Shown piece by piece: positions 11,532 through 22,142 of a stretch of DNA of 64,000 nucleotides. A program made the translations under genes and the position numbers. The stretch is from NCBI GenBank assembly GCA_963575745.1, contig CAUYUJ010018300.1:46001-110000 (forward strand), read 5' to 3'. The first letter of the stretch is position 1. Each line of letters opens with the position of its first letter. Source of the DNA: Prorocentrum cordatum. Lineage: Eukaryota > Sar > Dinophyceae > Prorocentrales > Prorocentraceae. The notes beneath the pieces are model-generated. The model had not been told where the DNA came from and searched no databases. It saw only the letters and a list, made by a program, of their open reading frames with translations.

Positions 11532-11767
11532 CGCAATTCACCGGCCCAGCGGGCCAGAAGCGTGCTAAGATCTCTGGTAACTACTTAACAATATTTCTAA
11601 TTCGCGCGCGCGGGGCGGCCCGTGGGGGGCCCCGGACGAAAAGTACCCCGGCCGATCCCCGGCTGACCCCCGGGCGATCCCCAGGGGGGAGGCTATTTTT
11701 CGCCACCCCTCACGAGGATCGTGGCCTCCGATGGGGGGGCTGCCAACGACTACCCCCCTCCCGCCCC
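11532..11767. other. unassigned GC-rich spacer
   Basis: No motif recognised. GGGGCGGCCCGTGGGGGGCC-like composition. Confidence 0.4.
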
Positions 11768-11896
11768 AAAGGGTCCCCAAGAGCCCCCAAGAGGCCCCAG
11801 GGGAGCCCAATACGTCGCCAAGGGGCCCCAAGACGCTCCCAAGAAACCCCCAAGAAGCCCCCAAGTCGGCCCCAAGAGGCCCCAAATAGCGCTCCA
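11768..11896. repeat. CCCAAGAGGCC-type minisatellite (array 2)
   Basis: Repeated CCCCAAGA(G/A)(G/C)CCCC units on the plus strand. Same family as 3598-3775. Confidence 0.8.
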
Positions 11897-11919
11897 GGGG
11901 CGGCGGGATGAGCGAAGCG

Positions 11920-11923
<4 letters not shown>

Positions 11924-11961
<38 letters not shown>
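11924..11961. repeat. (TA)n microsatellite
   Basis: About 19 TA units, directly followed by the dispersed repeat at 11962. Confidence 0.95.
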
Positions 11962-11963
<2 letters not shown>

Positions 11964-12118
11964 TTTTTGGTGCAACCTGTGCGGTGCAATCTTGTCAACT
12001 CCAATTCTCGCACAATCGTCCCGCCTACCCACCCGCAGCTTGGCTTGCAAAACCCATACAGCGGCGATTGCGGTGACTGCTTGGCGCTGGCTGGCGTACC
12101 GCTGCGGCCGCGCTAACG
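11962..12118 (+). repeat. dispersed repeat with conserved ORF end, copy 1
   Basis: Starts with GGTGCAACCTGTGCGGTGCA, then about 130 bp strongly similar to 30826-30996. In one frame both copies end in PPTH(P/T)QLGLQNPY-GDC--C-ALAG--LRPR followed by a stop at the same place. Many of the differences are synonymous, but a second frame is almost as similar, so coding is not proven. Confidence 0.6.
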
Positions 12119-12835
12119 CGCGCAGGCTTGCGAGCTGAGCGGCCAGCTAACCTGGCGCGACCGGCGCGGCCGCGGTGGTGCTGACCGGTGGGGATTGCCC
12201 GGCGCGTCTCGCAAACCGCGCTGACGCGGGGACACTTCAATGCGAGTCGGTGACTCGGGCGGGAGCGGTATCATGGCGACGTCGGCAAGGGCAGACACGA
12301 TGATGATAGTAACGATGCTGGTGACGACGATGGCGATGACGACGGCACGGCCAATGACGCCGCCTGTGCTGATCATGCCGATGACGATGATGGCGCCCAA
12401 GCGTCGAAGAAAAAGGTTTCAGGATGATTTCGACATGCGCGCGCGGTCGACACGCGCGAGTGGTCCGCATGGCATTATTCAGCAGGGGTCGTGTCCCCCC
12501 CGGGCACGTGCGCAAAGGTGTTCGAATGACGTCGGCATGCGCGCGCGATGGGCCCGCTTGGTCGCATTTGATGAGAATTTTGAAGACCCGACGACTGTTG
12601 AAAGACTTCGCAGTGGCAAACTTCTCTTCTGTTGAGGAAATATAATGCAAAGCCATGTGTGTTTTATATACTTTCGGAAGCCTCGATTTTGAACACCTTG
12701 ATAAACCGAGGGTGAGTAAAAAAAATGCGGCATGCGCGCGCGACGACGCGCGCAATTTCACGTCGTCACATGTGTCGTCGTTGCATATATAAGAACAAAT
12801 ATAATCGGGCGCACTCGCATGGTACAATTTAACGA
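12119..12835. other. unassigned spacer with repeated GCATGCGCGCGCG
   Basis: Holds GACGATGA-type short repeats at 12296-12390 and three copies of CATGCGCGCGCG at about 12434, 12537 and 12730. No protein domain recognised in any frame. Confidence 0.4.
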
Positions 12836-12861
12836 GAATGGGGGAAGGGGGGGCCCCGCCT

Positions 12862-12960
12862 GGCTGGGACGGTATGAGCTCAAATTTAGAACGAACGATG
12901 GGGCATAATCGTATGTAAATTGCACATGCCCAGAGTGGACCGATAAGTCTGGGGGGGAGG
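12862..12960. repeat. dispersed repeat, copy 2 (pair with 11320)
   Basis: AACGAACGATGGGGCATAAT and GTAAATTGCACATGCCCAG match the copy at 11320-11400 in order and orientation. Confidence 0.65.
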
Positions 12961-12989
12961 AGGGATAATACATTCGGTCCAATGTGGGG

Positions 12990-13125
12990 TTGTGCCGTTT
13001 AGGTGGAGAGGGGGCGGCGACGGCGACAACGTGGCCGCCAGACCGACAATCAGGCCCAGACGACGGGCAACGACGAGACGGTGATGGGGCGGCGAAAGCA
13101 GCAACATAGCCGCCGAAACGCCAGA
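12990..13125. repeat. GGCGGCGACG-type repeat, copy 2
   Basis: GTGCCGTTTAGGTGGAG followed by GGGGCGGCGACGGCGAC and GCCGCCAGACCGAC. This is the same composite as 4660-4880, in the same orientation. Confidence 0.7.
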
Positions 13126-13199
13126 TAGGCCCAGCATTAGAAAACTAGCCTGACTAAAGACCCAACCACATGCTCTTGTGAGTGGCGCAAGTGTGGAAT

Positions 13200-14440
13200 C
13201 GTCTTGGGTGGAGTTCCCTATAGGGCCACGAAGCGTGTGAGGAATGTACCGAAATGGGCGCGGTGGGCGCACGCGAACGCCTGTAGGGGGTGTCGAAATG
13301 GGCGCGGTAACACCATGCGAGCACAGCCACTGGGGCTTTCGGTTGGGCCACGCAACGTGTGAGGGTGTGCCAACATGGGCGCGGTGGGCGCATGCGAACG
13401 CAGCCATTGGGGCCCTCGGTGAAGCTCCCTATGGGGCCACGCAACGTGTGAGAGGTGTGCCGACATGGGCGCGGTGGTGCTATGCGAGCGCAGCCCAAGG
13501 GGTGCCTGGTGGAGCTCCCTATGGTGCCACGAAGCTGTGAAGGGTGTGCCGACATGGGCGCGGTGGTGCCATGCGACCGTAGCCGCTGGGGCTCTCGGTG
13601 GAGCTCCCTATATAGCCACGAAACAAGTGAGAGGTGTGCCGAAATGGGCGTGGTGGGCGCCATGCGAGCGCAGGCACTGGGGCCCTCGATGGAGCTCCCT
13701 ATGGGGCCACGGAGCGTGTGAGAGGTGTGTTGACATGGGCGCGGTGGTGCCATGCGACCGCAGCCACTGGGGCTCTCGGTGGAGCTCCCTATGGTGCCAC
13801 GAAACAAGCGAGAGGTGTGCCGAAATGGGCGCGGTGGGCGCCATGCGGACGCAGGCACTGGGGCCCTCGATGGAGCTCCCTATATAGCCACGAAACAAGT
13901 GAGAGGTGTTCCGAAATTGGCGCGGTGGTGCCATTCGAGCGCAGCCACTGGGGCCCTCGGGGAAGCCCCCTATGGGGCCACGAAGCGTGTGAGAAGTGTG
14001 CCGAAATGGGCGCGGTAAAACCATGCGAGTACAGCCACTGGGGCAACCGGTGGAGCTCCCTATTGGGCCACGCAACGTGTGAGGGGTGTGACGAAAATGG
14101 CGCGGTGGCCGCATTCGGACGCAGGCACTGGGGCCCTCGGTGGAGCTCCCAATGGGGCCACGAAACAAGTGAGAGGTCTGCCGAAATGGGCGCGGTGGCG
14201 CCATGCGAGCGCAGCCACTGGGGCTCTCGGAGATCAACGTGGGGCCACGAAGCGTGTGAAAGGTGTTCCCAAAATTGGTGCGGTGGTGCCATGAGAGCGC
14301 AGCCCTTGGGGCACCCGTAGGAGCTCCCTAAGCCCTATGGGGCCACGACGCGTGGCAAAATTGGCGCGGTGGCGCAATGCGAGCGCAGGCACTGGGGCCC
14401 TCGATGGAGTTCCCTATGGGGCCACGAAGCGTGTGAGGAG
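13200..14440. repeat. 90-bp tandem satellite, about 14 copies
   Basis: Each unit carries GGGGCCACGAAGCGTGTGAG, GTGTGCCGAAATGGGCGCGG, GCCATGCGAGCGCAG and CACTGGGGCTCTCGGTGGAG. Anchor positions step by about 89-90 bp (13435, 13525, 13615, 13706 and so on). Because 90 is 30 codons, frames of 140-234 codons stay open on both strands and encode 30-residue repeats. Two variants alternate (GAAGCGTGTGAG and GAAACAAGTGAG). I treat it as a satellite, not a gene. Confidence 0.88.
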
Positions 14441-14870
14441 TGTGCCGACATGGTTGACCGGTGCGGAGGGCAGAGGCACGGAGGGGAGGATGGGGAAGGA
14501 GGGGGCAGGAGGCAGGAATGAGAGAATGACGCGGGGCGCTCCCTCTTGAAAACGAGGGGCCAACACGAAAAAATGGTTGGGACACAGAAGAACCCGTAAG
14601 TGCAACACACTGTCTGGAGAATGACGCCAAGACTAGAAGAAGAAACGTACGCGCTCTCACGTGCAAGCATTGTTTGGGGACGATTCCCCAAACAGTGTTT
14701 GTACTCAAGGGTTCTTGCTTCTGGGCGTGGCGGGCGCGCCTCCAAGATGATGTCCCCGCGCCGCATGACGTACGGTTGCGTGCTCTGCTGGGCGTCGCAG
14801 GGGGAGGGCGCGAGACCGACGGCCCCCCGCCGGGCGCGCAGACAAGCGCCCAGAGAGTGGCAGCTGCGAG
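14441..14870. other. spacer with a 44-nt hairpin
   Basis: At about 14661-14704, GTGCAAGCATTGTTTGGGGA and TCCCCAAACAGTGTTTGTAC form an imperfect inverted repeat (17 of 20 paired) around a four-base loop. Related fragments occur at 4919-4939 and 24200-24222. No gene recognised. Confidence 0.55.
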
Positions 14871-15285
14871 GGGCGGGAGAGGCGGAGACAGGAGGCGGAG
14901 GCAGAAAGGGGGAGCGGAGAGGGGGAGCGGGGCCGGAAAGGAGGAGGAAGAGGAGGAGGAGGAGGAGCAGTAGGAGGGGCGGGGGGCGGGAGGCGGGGGC
15001 GCGAGGGGAAGGCGGAGGCGCAGGCGCAAGCGGAGGGGGAGGCGGAGGCGAAGGCGGCGGCTGCGGCTGAGGGAGGGGCGCAGGTACGGACGAGGAGTCG
15101 GAAGCGGAGGAATAGGCGGAGGCCGAGGCACGGGTGGAGGAGGCGGAGGCGGCCGCTGAGGCCGAAGAAAGGATGGAGGGACGAGGAGACGGGACGAGAG
15201 CGAGGAGGGACGAGGAGCGAGGGAGGGAAGGCCCCAAGAGCGAGGAGCGAGGGAGGGACGAGGAGCGAGGGAGGGAAGGCCCCAG
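14871..15285. repeat. purine-rich (GGAGGCGGA)n tract
   Basis: G/A-dominated degenerate repeats, including GAGGAGCGAGGGAGGGA units at 15208-15270. The Ser/Pro/Leu frames on the minus strand are artefacts. Confidence 0.8.
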
Positions 15286-15385
15286 GAGCCCCTCAAGGGG
15301 CCCGAAGAGGCCCCCAAGAGACCCCCAAGAGGCCAACCAGAGGCCAACCAGAGGCCCCAACAGGCCCGAAAACATCCAAGAGGCC
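15286..15385. repeat. CCCAAGAGGCC-type minisatellite (array 3)
   Basis: CCCCAAGAGACCCCCAAGAG and AGGCCAACCAG units. Same family as the others. Confidence 0.75.
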
Positions 15386-15605
15386 TTTCAACCACAACCC
15401 CAGCACGGAGGCGGGAAGGGCCGCCGGCCACAAGGCTCCCTGTCTGTCTCTGCTACGACTCCCTCGGCCCACATGGGGAACATCTCCTTCGCCCTCTCCT
15501 GCTCCCATCCACCTTAATCCCCCTCTTCCTCATCCTCCTCTTCGTATTCGTCGTCGTCGTCGTCATCAGGGTCGGCGGCACTGGCCGTAAGGCCTTAGCT
15601 ATATT

Positions 15606-16182
15606 GAGAAGAGAGAGGGGGCGAGGAGCGAGGGAGAGAGGAAGGGGATACACGGATCGGAAGGATAGGAAAGGACAGAGGAAGACGGAGGGACAAGTTC
15701 CTGTGAGCAAATGAAGAGGTAGAGAGACAAGTAACTACACATGATCCAATGTGGTGTAATGGTTCGATTGATTAGTGTGCGTCCGTAGGCAAGTCGCTCA
15801 CTCTCAGACGTGCGCCCGTGCCACACACTCTCGAACAAGCACAATCAAAACGCAAAACGCAAAACGCAACGAACTTGTTGCCCAACAGCGGAGAAGAGAG
15901 AGGGGACGAGGAGCGAGGGAAGGAGGAGGGATACACGGATCGGAAGCATAGAACAGCACGGAGGAAGACGGAAGGACAAGTTCATGTGAGAAAATGAAGA
16001 GGTAGACAGATAAGTAACTACACATGATCCAGTGTGGTGTAAATGGTTCGATTGATTAGTGTGGTCCCGTAGTCGTATGCACGTCGCTCACTCTCAAACG
16101 TGCGCCCGTGCCACACATTTTCGAACAAACACAAACAACACGCAAAACGCAAAACGCAACGAACTTGTTGCCCAACAGCAGC
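15606..16182. repeat. two tandem 285-bp direct repeats
   Basis: Copy 1 is 15606-15890 and copy 2 is 15891-16182. Both start GAGAAGAGAGAGGGG and end in three GCAAAAC units plus GAACTTGTTGCCCAACAGC. Each contains GTGTGGTGTAA near an ATGGTTCGATTGATTAGTG block, which resembles a tRNA D-arm/A-box, but neither folds as a tRNA. Divergence is low, so the duplication is fairly recent. Confidence 0.85.
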
Positions 16183-16480
16183 ATTTCAGCTGGGCACTGC
16201 GAGCATGAATGCATTCGCGACGGTCTGCTCGCCAGAGATCTTGCTGAGCAGCTGGCCCTTTGGAAATACGGCGTTCATTCTTGCGACTCCAGGGCCGAAT
16301 CTACCCGCGCGAAACTTATGGACATCTGCCGAGTGATGGGGGTCTGATCACAACGCGGCAATGCTCCACCCCGCCAGACGTATCGGGTCGCCGTGACGCG
16401 AAACCTGCAGGAGCAACGGCAAAGAGCAGCCAGGCGCTTAACTGCGCACAAGCAGAACAAGTAGAGCATTGTGTTATGTG
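16183..16480. other. unassigned, possible LINE 3' end
   Basis: Short frames only. It lies downstream of the minus-strand LINE fragment and could be its 3' tail. Confidence 0.35.
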
Positions 16481-17170
16481 TGTATAGATATGTTCGTATA
16501 AAATGTATTCATGTACAGTTAAATATGTATCAACATGCGAATCTTAATCGCATGCACAGCAACTCTTTGAAATATGGTAGCGCAAACAAGGGGGAGGAAG
16601 GAGGGGGGGCGAGGAAAGGGAGGGACCATCTCAGGACGCTTGTTATGGAAGAGGCTTATAACCACGCGAAACCCACTGTCGTTTCGGTCTGACTCTCTAC
16701 CGGCATTTCTCCCAAACCCGAGATGACGATGATCTGGGCTGGCACGCGACAGTTCGCAGCGGGTGGTCTGCTGAAAACCTTGTGATATCGTTGTGCAGCG
16801 AAGCCTGTGTCTCACAAAGAGACCCGCTGAGACGGCGAGCTCGGCATGTGTTCCAAACTTGGCCGCTGGAAACTCTCGAACGCATCCCTGTGGAATGCGG
16901 CAAAAGTGCCTGAGGTACTGCGCGTCGAAACTACAACAAATCTCTCTGTCAGCTTTTGACAACCAGACTGCTTATAGATCGTACAACGATTTTGGGGGCA
17001 CAATAGCTCGAATTTCCTAGATTTCGTATTGTTGGCGCGTGCCCAACATAGCTGCAACGCACTGAGCGCGCCACGCGCCTTCCGAAGCGACGCGGCACTT
17101 CCAGCTTGGCGGTGGTTTCTGCGTTCAGACAACTGCCTAGATAAACGACTTGCCGCGCTGGGGCCACTGG
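16481..17170 (-). pseudogene. LINE reverse transcriptase 3' fragment
   Basis: Minus-strand frames give VVYLGSCLNAETTAKLEV (about 17146-17093), then APKIVVRSISSLVVKS, TERFVVVSTRSTSG and FESFQRPSLEHMPSSPS. These resemble the region after the RT domain of LINE-type elements (the YLG-x5-D/E 'connection' and the H/C-rich tail). Consecutive blocks lie in different frames, and the RT core is absent. Its 5' edge, about 17170, abuts a copia-type gag with no repeat between them. It is a 5'-truncated, decayed insertion. Confidence 0.6.
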
Positions 17171-17194
17171 GGTACCCTAGGAATATCTCTTCAT

Positions 17195-18365
17195 AGTGTG
17201 GCCCAGTAAGGGATGTTAGGGATTCCAATATGCCTCTGCCATGCAATCGCCGACGCCTACCTTTACCCATACCTCGACCCTTGCCTTGTCCCTTGAGTGC
17301 CCGTCGGACGATACGCCGTACCTTGCGAACTGGCTTCTTCATAAATCGCCTCCATATGCGCTTATGTTTCTGGTATCCTAAGAATAACCAATGTGCCTGT
17401 TGCTCTTCCGTGAGGTATGTAGGCACATCGGAGTAAGTCAAGGGCTGTGGCATCGTCGTCCGAACACGCGTCGGTGTCAGTACCGGAATCGAAGTCGGAC
17501 TCGGCAGGTTGCCCCGCTGAGCCCATTATGGTTGTGGCTTGCGTGGGGGATACCGCGTCGGGCGGCACCCCCTGGCCCAAGAGTCTTGCGACCCCAAAAC
17601 CGATCCACCGTTTTGAGCCAGTAGTGTAGTGGTCTCAGTTGGTTGTGGATCGTCATTCCAGGCGTTATTTGCAGGTTGCCCTGCGTTTGCCTCAGCGTGA
17701 AGGTCTCTGTTCGGTGACCGTGACTGAAAATACCACCAATATTGCCAGGGGCCTTTCTCAACAATGTGTGCATATGGCCTCATGCGTTCAAGTAGAGCGT
17801 CAAATTGTTGCTGGTCTCTCGGCATGCGGTGGTTTAGTGGCTGCAGGAATTGCTGTGCGCGCGACGTCCCCACTCCAAGAGCACTGAATAACATAACTGC
17901 TAAGATTTGTAAGTTGGGGATGTCAGAGCCTGCCGTTTCAGCTTCATAGCGGGCTATCTCGAAGCGAGCCAACGTCTGGTCGATTCGTTCTCCCGCATGA
18001 ACTCGGAAGTCAATGAGAGCTGTGCCAGAGTTGAGTTGGCGCTGCTCTTCTAAATTCTCGAACTTCGTGCTTAAGAGGAACATGATGTAGGTGACGCCGT
18101 CGGTATGGCGGCCATCTATGTTAACGCCAAAATTGATAACTGCTGGGGGACTCTCATTCTTATGGTCCGTGCGAGGCCTCCCAAACCTCGCTGCAGGGCT
18201 GCAGCTTGCTGGGAGGGCGTCATGTTGCCTGTGGCCACGTTGATGCAGGCATGTACCTCGCGGGCGATTTCGCGGAAAGGAACTTGACCGGCTGGGCCAC
18301 AATGGGGGCCGGTCGTTCTTGTGTCGTCTCCGCCACACATATGTCCTACCGCGCGCCCGATAGCG
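17195..18365 (-). pseudogene. Ty1-copia-type gag fragment
   Basis: The minus frame from 18401 encodes INFGVNIDGRHTDGVTYIMF, GERIDQTLARFEIARYEAET, LFSALGVGTSRAQQFLQPLN and QQFDALLERMRPYAHIVE. These match the helical gag core of dinoflagellate copia-like polyproteins as I recall them. A frameshift near 17740 moves the continuation KAPGNIGGIFSHGHRTETF to another frame. A third frame supplies LTYSDVPTYLTEEQQAHWLF and a basic tail (RRFMKKPVRKVRRIVRRALK) at about 17440-17240. An upstream block (VPFREIAREVHACINVAT) lies in yet another frame near 18280. No zinc knuckle, protease or integrase follows, because the LINE fragment interrupts the element at 17170. Confidence 0.65.
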
Positions 18366-19077
18366 ACCCCTGTGAGCCCAAAGATAATAATACCAATCCA
18401 ATGGCCTCGCAGGTCGTGGTCGGATGTAGTCGGTTGGGGTTTTCGATGTGTGGTCGTAAGCCTGCGTGGGGGTGGAGGCGGCACAATGTCGTATCGCATG
18501 TTTCCATGCATTATGTCTTCGAAGTAGCTTCCAATTGGAGTAGGTGGGTGGACTTCAAGAGTGTAGTAGCGCAGGGATGTAGGACGAAAGTAAGAGGCCT
18601 CCGCGCGAGCAGAGGCGTCACTGCAAGTGTCCTTGCTATACTGCATAGTTATAGACATTTTTCCGCGCAAACCCACTGCACCCTGATGTTCCACCACGTC
18701 TGTAGTCCACCAGATAGTGCCGTGGATGGTGAGGAATAGAGCAAGAGCTGACCACTATAGGCCAGCTCCGCTACCAAGTTTGAAAGGGGTTGGGAGGCCC
18801 AACCAACAGCTTCGCCTTAGGCGAAGCCGAGCTCCCGCTCTGTTGTACCGTAGTAACGATAGTCCCAGTAGTAGGGGGCGAGCCATCTCAAGCAGTGTTG
18901 TGGTACCGATGGCAAATCGTACACTTCGCGCTGATGTGTAGTCAGATCTGGGCGGCCGGCCGCTTTGAGCCAAGCAGCCGCGGATGCACGATCGTTCCCA
19001 CTCACATGCAACGCCCAGCTCACTTTAGAGTGGGGACCCTAATTGACGCCGCGCTCACTTTTGAGCCGTGGCCGCCA
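18366..19077. other. unassigned segment upstream of the gag remnant
   Basis: May include the 5' leader of the gag element. It holds a perfect hairpin at 18811-18829 (GCTTCGCC-TTA-GGCGAAGC). I found no second copy in the window that would identify an LTR. Confidence 0.4.
18811..18829. other. perfect 8-bp-stem hairpin
   Basis: GCTTCGCCTTAGGCGAAGC is a perfect palindrome with a 3-nt loop. Confidence 0.7.
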
Positions 19078-19358
19078 AGATGGCCTGAATAGCGCTCCCA
19101 AGGCTCCCAAGAGCGCCTCCAGAGGGCCCCAAGAGGCGCCCAGGAGGGCCCATGAGGCGCCCAAGAGGCCTCCAAGAGGCTCCCAAGAGATCCCCAAGAG
19201 GCCCCAAGAGGCTCCCAGAGACGCTCCAAGAGGCCCCTGGGACCGCCAAGAAGCCCCAAAGACGCCAGAGAGGCCCAAGAGAGGCCCAAGAGAGCCCCAA
19301 GACGGCCCCAAGAGCGCCCAAGAGTGTCCAAAGAGCACTCCAAGAGGGATCCTTCCTG
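19078..19358. repeat. CCCAAGAGGCC-type minisatellite (array 4)
   Basis: Dense array of CCCAAGAGGC(C/T)(C/T) units of 11-17 bp. Minus translations give (LG)ASWG repeats and plus ones EAPKRPPRG. All frames are open, hence not a gene. Confidence 0.85.
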
Positions 19359-20614
19359 TGTGCTGCCCACTTCCCAGATCGAGGCAAATCCTCTGAGTAT
19401 CGTCTCTGGTTAGACGGTACTATTACCTAGACTGGCTGCTTTAGGATGGGCTGGTGGGGATTCGCGAAGCGTGAGCAATTTCAATACACCCTTATGACAT
19501 CGTCACGGCGTTCACTCCACTCCACTCCACTCCTTCTCCTCTTCCCCCCCCCACCTCTTGACCTTCTCCTCCTTCTCCTCCTTTCCTCCTTTTCCTCTTC
19601 CACTTCCTCCTCCTCCTCCACCACCTCATCCTCTTTTTTCCTCGAATGCATCATGAGCTGCCCTCCTCCGTCCTCTTCCACTCTCCCTCTCCTCGTCCTC
19701 CTTCCTCCATGGAGGGGGAGGGCGGCGAGCAAGGTCGAAAGACACGCAACACTTAACAACCGGCCTCCCTCGGCGCGGGAGCGGAATCTGCGGCCGAAGG
19801 GCCCCACGCCTGGTTCCACAGATCCACGGACCCCCCCTCGGAGATGCGCTCGACGAGTAGCCCCTCGCAGGCCTGCCCGGTCCCAACGCGTCAAGGAAGG
19901 AAGAGCAGGAGTAGTGGATGGGGGTGGAAGCGCACGAGGAGATGGAGGAACTCGCTCGCTTGTCGCGTAAGCGGCCACCGATCTAAGATGCACAAGAAGG
20001 CTGGTGTATAGTATTGCGTTATGGCCGTCGCTGGCGCGCTGGGTGGTCAGATGCTTGGAGTCGGCTACGCGCGCATGGCAGAAGCAGGGGGAGGAAAAGG
20101 AGGGGGAGGAGGAAACGCAGGAGAAAGAGGTTGCACAACAGCTGAGAACCCACTGGCACCACTGTTCACGCAAGGCGGCCAGCCCACGCTAACAGCTTGC
20201 CCCACGTAAGTCGGACGCGAGCGAACGATTGGACTTCGCAAGCACACAAGCAGATACGGAGGGGAGGACTATGAAGGTGCTTGAGCCCCGAAACAAAGCG
20301 GCATTGGATTCGCCCCATTGCGGTGCAATCAACTGATCGTCTGGGTCGCGCGCATCTGATTTACTACGAGCCAAACCCATGTGAAAAACGGTTCACGCCA
20401 ACAAGTACTGCCGCAGGACGACAAGCCCGCGCACGGCTAGCCCTTTGCTCCACCCAAACCAGTCGCAACTGAACGCTCGCGCAACCGAGCACCGCCAATT
20501 TGCCTACGCCCACTTGGGAGATAACCCCCAGAGGCTCAAACCCTAGCTTCTCCCATGTTTTCTCCGAGGTTTCTGGCCACCCAGCCTGTTCTGTTTCTCG
20601 ACGGGGCAAGCTCG
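19359..20614. other. unassigned segment with TCC tract
   Basis: GGATGGGCTGGTGGGGA at 19446 is also present at 22963 just after another CCCAAGAGG array, so it may be a flank of that repeat. 19520-19720 is a TCC/CTC-rich polypyrimidine tract and 20085-20135 is GGA-rich. No domain found in the remaining frames. Confidence 0.45.
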
Positions 20615-20705
20615 TCCTAGAGGCCCCCAAGACGGCCCCGCTGCGGCTCCAGAGGCTCCCAACCGTGCCCCATGACGGCACCAGAGGGCACCCTGACGGC
20701 TGAAG
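20615..20705. repeat. CCCAAGACGG-type minisatellite (array 5)
   Basis: Short, diverged array (CCCCCAAGACGGCCCC, CCAGAGGCTCCC). Confidence 0.6.
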
Positions 20706-20854
20706 CGGCGCCAACGAGGAGCTCCGAACACCCCAACACGGCCGATTAGGGCCACAAGAAAGGCCTGGGGGCCTTTGCGGTCGCCAGGGGCGGTCTCGAC
20801 ACTGCTGATTGCGTCTCGACGTCCCACGACCGAGCCAAAGACCTGTCACAAAGT

Positions 20855-21100
20855 TCAAAGGACGGGGAGGAGAAGGAGGACGAAGACAAGGAGGAGGGGA
20901 ACGATGAGGACGAGGAGGGGGAGGAGAAGGAGGAGGAGGAGGTGGAAGAAGAGGAGGAGGAGGAGGTTGAGGGCGAGGACAAGGGGGAGGAGCAGGAGGA
21001 GGAGGAGGAGGAGGAGGACGAGAACGAGGACGAGGAGGAGAGGGCGGAGGAAAAGGCGGAGGAGGAGGAGGAGGAGGAGGAATAGGCACGAGGGCGAGGG
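20855..21100. repeat. (GGA)n purine tract
   Basis: Long GGAGGA/GACGAG run. It continues as CTC/TCC-rich sequence at 21118-21200, giving an inverted purine/pyrimidine layout that could pair. Confidence 0.85.
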
Positions 21101-21200
21101 GGTGGGGGTGGGGGTGCCTCCTCCTCTGCGTCGTCGTCGTCCTCCTCCTCCTCCTCCTCTTCTTGCTCATCCCCCTCCTTCCCCTGATCCTCCTGCACCT

Positions 21201-22085
21201 CCTGCTGCTGCTGCTGCTGGTGCTGGTGCTGGAGGGGGAGGAAGGAGCATGGAAAGGACGAGGAAAGCCAGCGGTAAAGGCGGCCATACATGGGATGAGC
21301 GTGGACGGACAACGCGCGAGAGGTAAAGGAAACATGGAGAGGGCGGCTGAGCGTGCCGCAGAGCGTGCGCTTGTGCGCTTGTGCGCTCACGAGCAGAAGC
21401 GTGAGAAACGCTGAGAAACCATGCGAGCGACGCTTTGACTGTTTCCACGGCGTTGAGTCTACACTCGGTCGGTAACCGAACGGCTCGAAGTATAATACAT
21501 TCGAAGATGCCGAACGCGCACCAGGTCTCCTGTCACAGATGTGCAATCGCGGGCGAGGGGCAGGCTAAAGCGAGCAAGTGAGAAAAAGACGCGGGGGCGC
21601 GGGGGACAGGTGCGCCTGGCGACATACGCGAACGCGATACTCACGATCACACGTGCGAGCACGCGCACGAGCGTGTAAGTCCTGGTGCGTTTGCACGAGT
21701 GCGCACGCAACAACGATCAATCACACATCTGCCTGCACGACGAACCTACACGATCGGTCAACGCTGACCCCCGTTGCGCGCCCCACTGCTTTCGGTCCAT
21801 GGCTGGGGGCCCAGGCGGCCGATCGGCCGATCACGGGCTCCCGGCAGCGACCTGGACGAGGCGCAGCCGATGGAAGCCAGCCTGGGTCCCGAAAGCGGCC
21901 GAAAACCTCCGCGCCTGGCTGCTGCTCGCGGCGCCCCGGTGCCAGGCAGGCAGGCGCCCCCCCCCCGTCTCGCCGTGGTGCCCCCGTGGGCGAGTATCAC
22001 GTCGATGCCGAGGCGGGTCGAGGAGTTCCTGCACGGGGCGCCCAGAGCCTCAGTGCCTCGCTCCTCCCCATCCTCCTTCCCCCTG
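21201..22085. other. unassigned spacer
   Basis: Mixed DNA without a recognisable motif. CTG-rich run at 21199-21228. Confidence 0.4.
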
Positions 22086-22142
22086 CTCCTCCTCCTCCTC
22101 CTCCTCCTCCTCCTCCTCCTCCTCCTCCTCCTCCTCCTCCTC
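22086..22142. repeat. (CTC)n microsatellite
   Basis: About 19 CTC triplets. Confidence 0.95.

Noticed and set aside
13154-14320. Possible repeat-protein genes over the 90-bp satellite
   Set aside because: Frames are open on both strands because 90 is a multiple of three; no start context, domain or codon bias supports coding.
15783-15808. TCCGTAGGCAAGTCGCTCA, resembling the dinoflagellate spliced leader
   Set aside because: Only the first seven and last five bases of the compared stretch match, no downstream donor or Sm-like site is seen, and the second tandem copy has lost the likeness.
17610-17640. TAGTGTAGTGGTCTCA, like a tRNA D arm
   Set aside because: It lies inside gag coding homology and no T arm follows.
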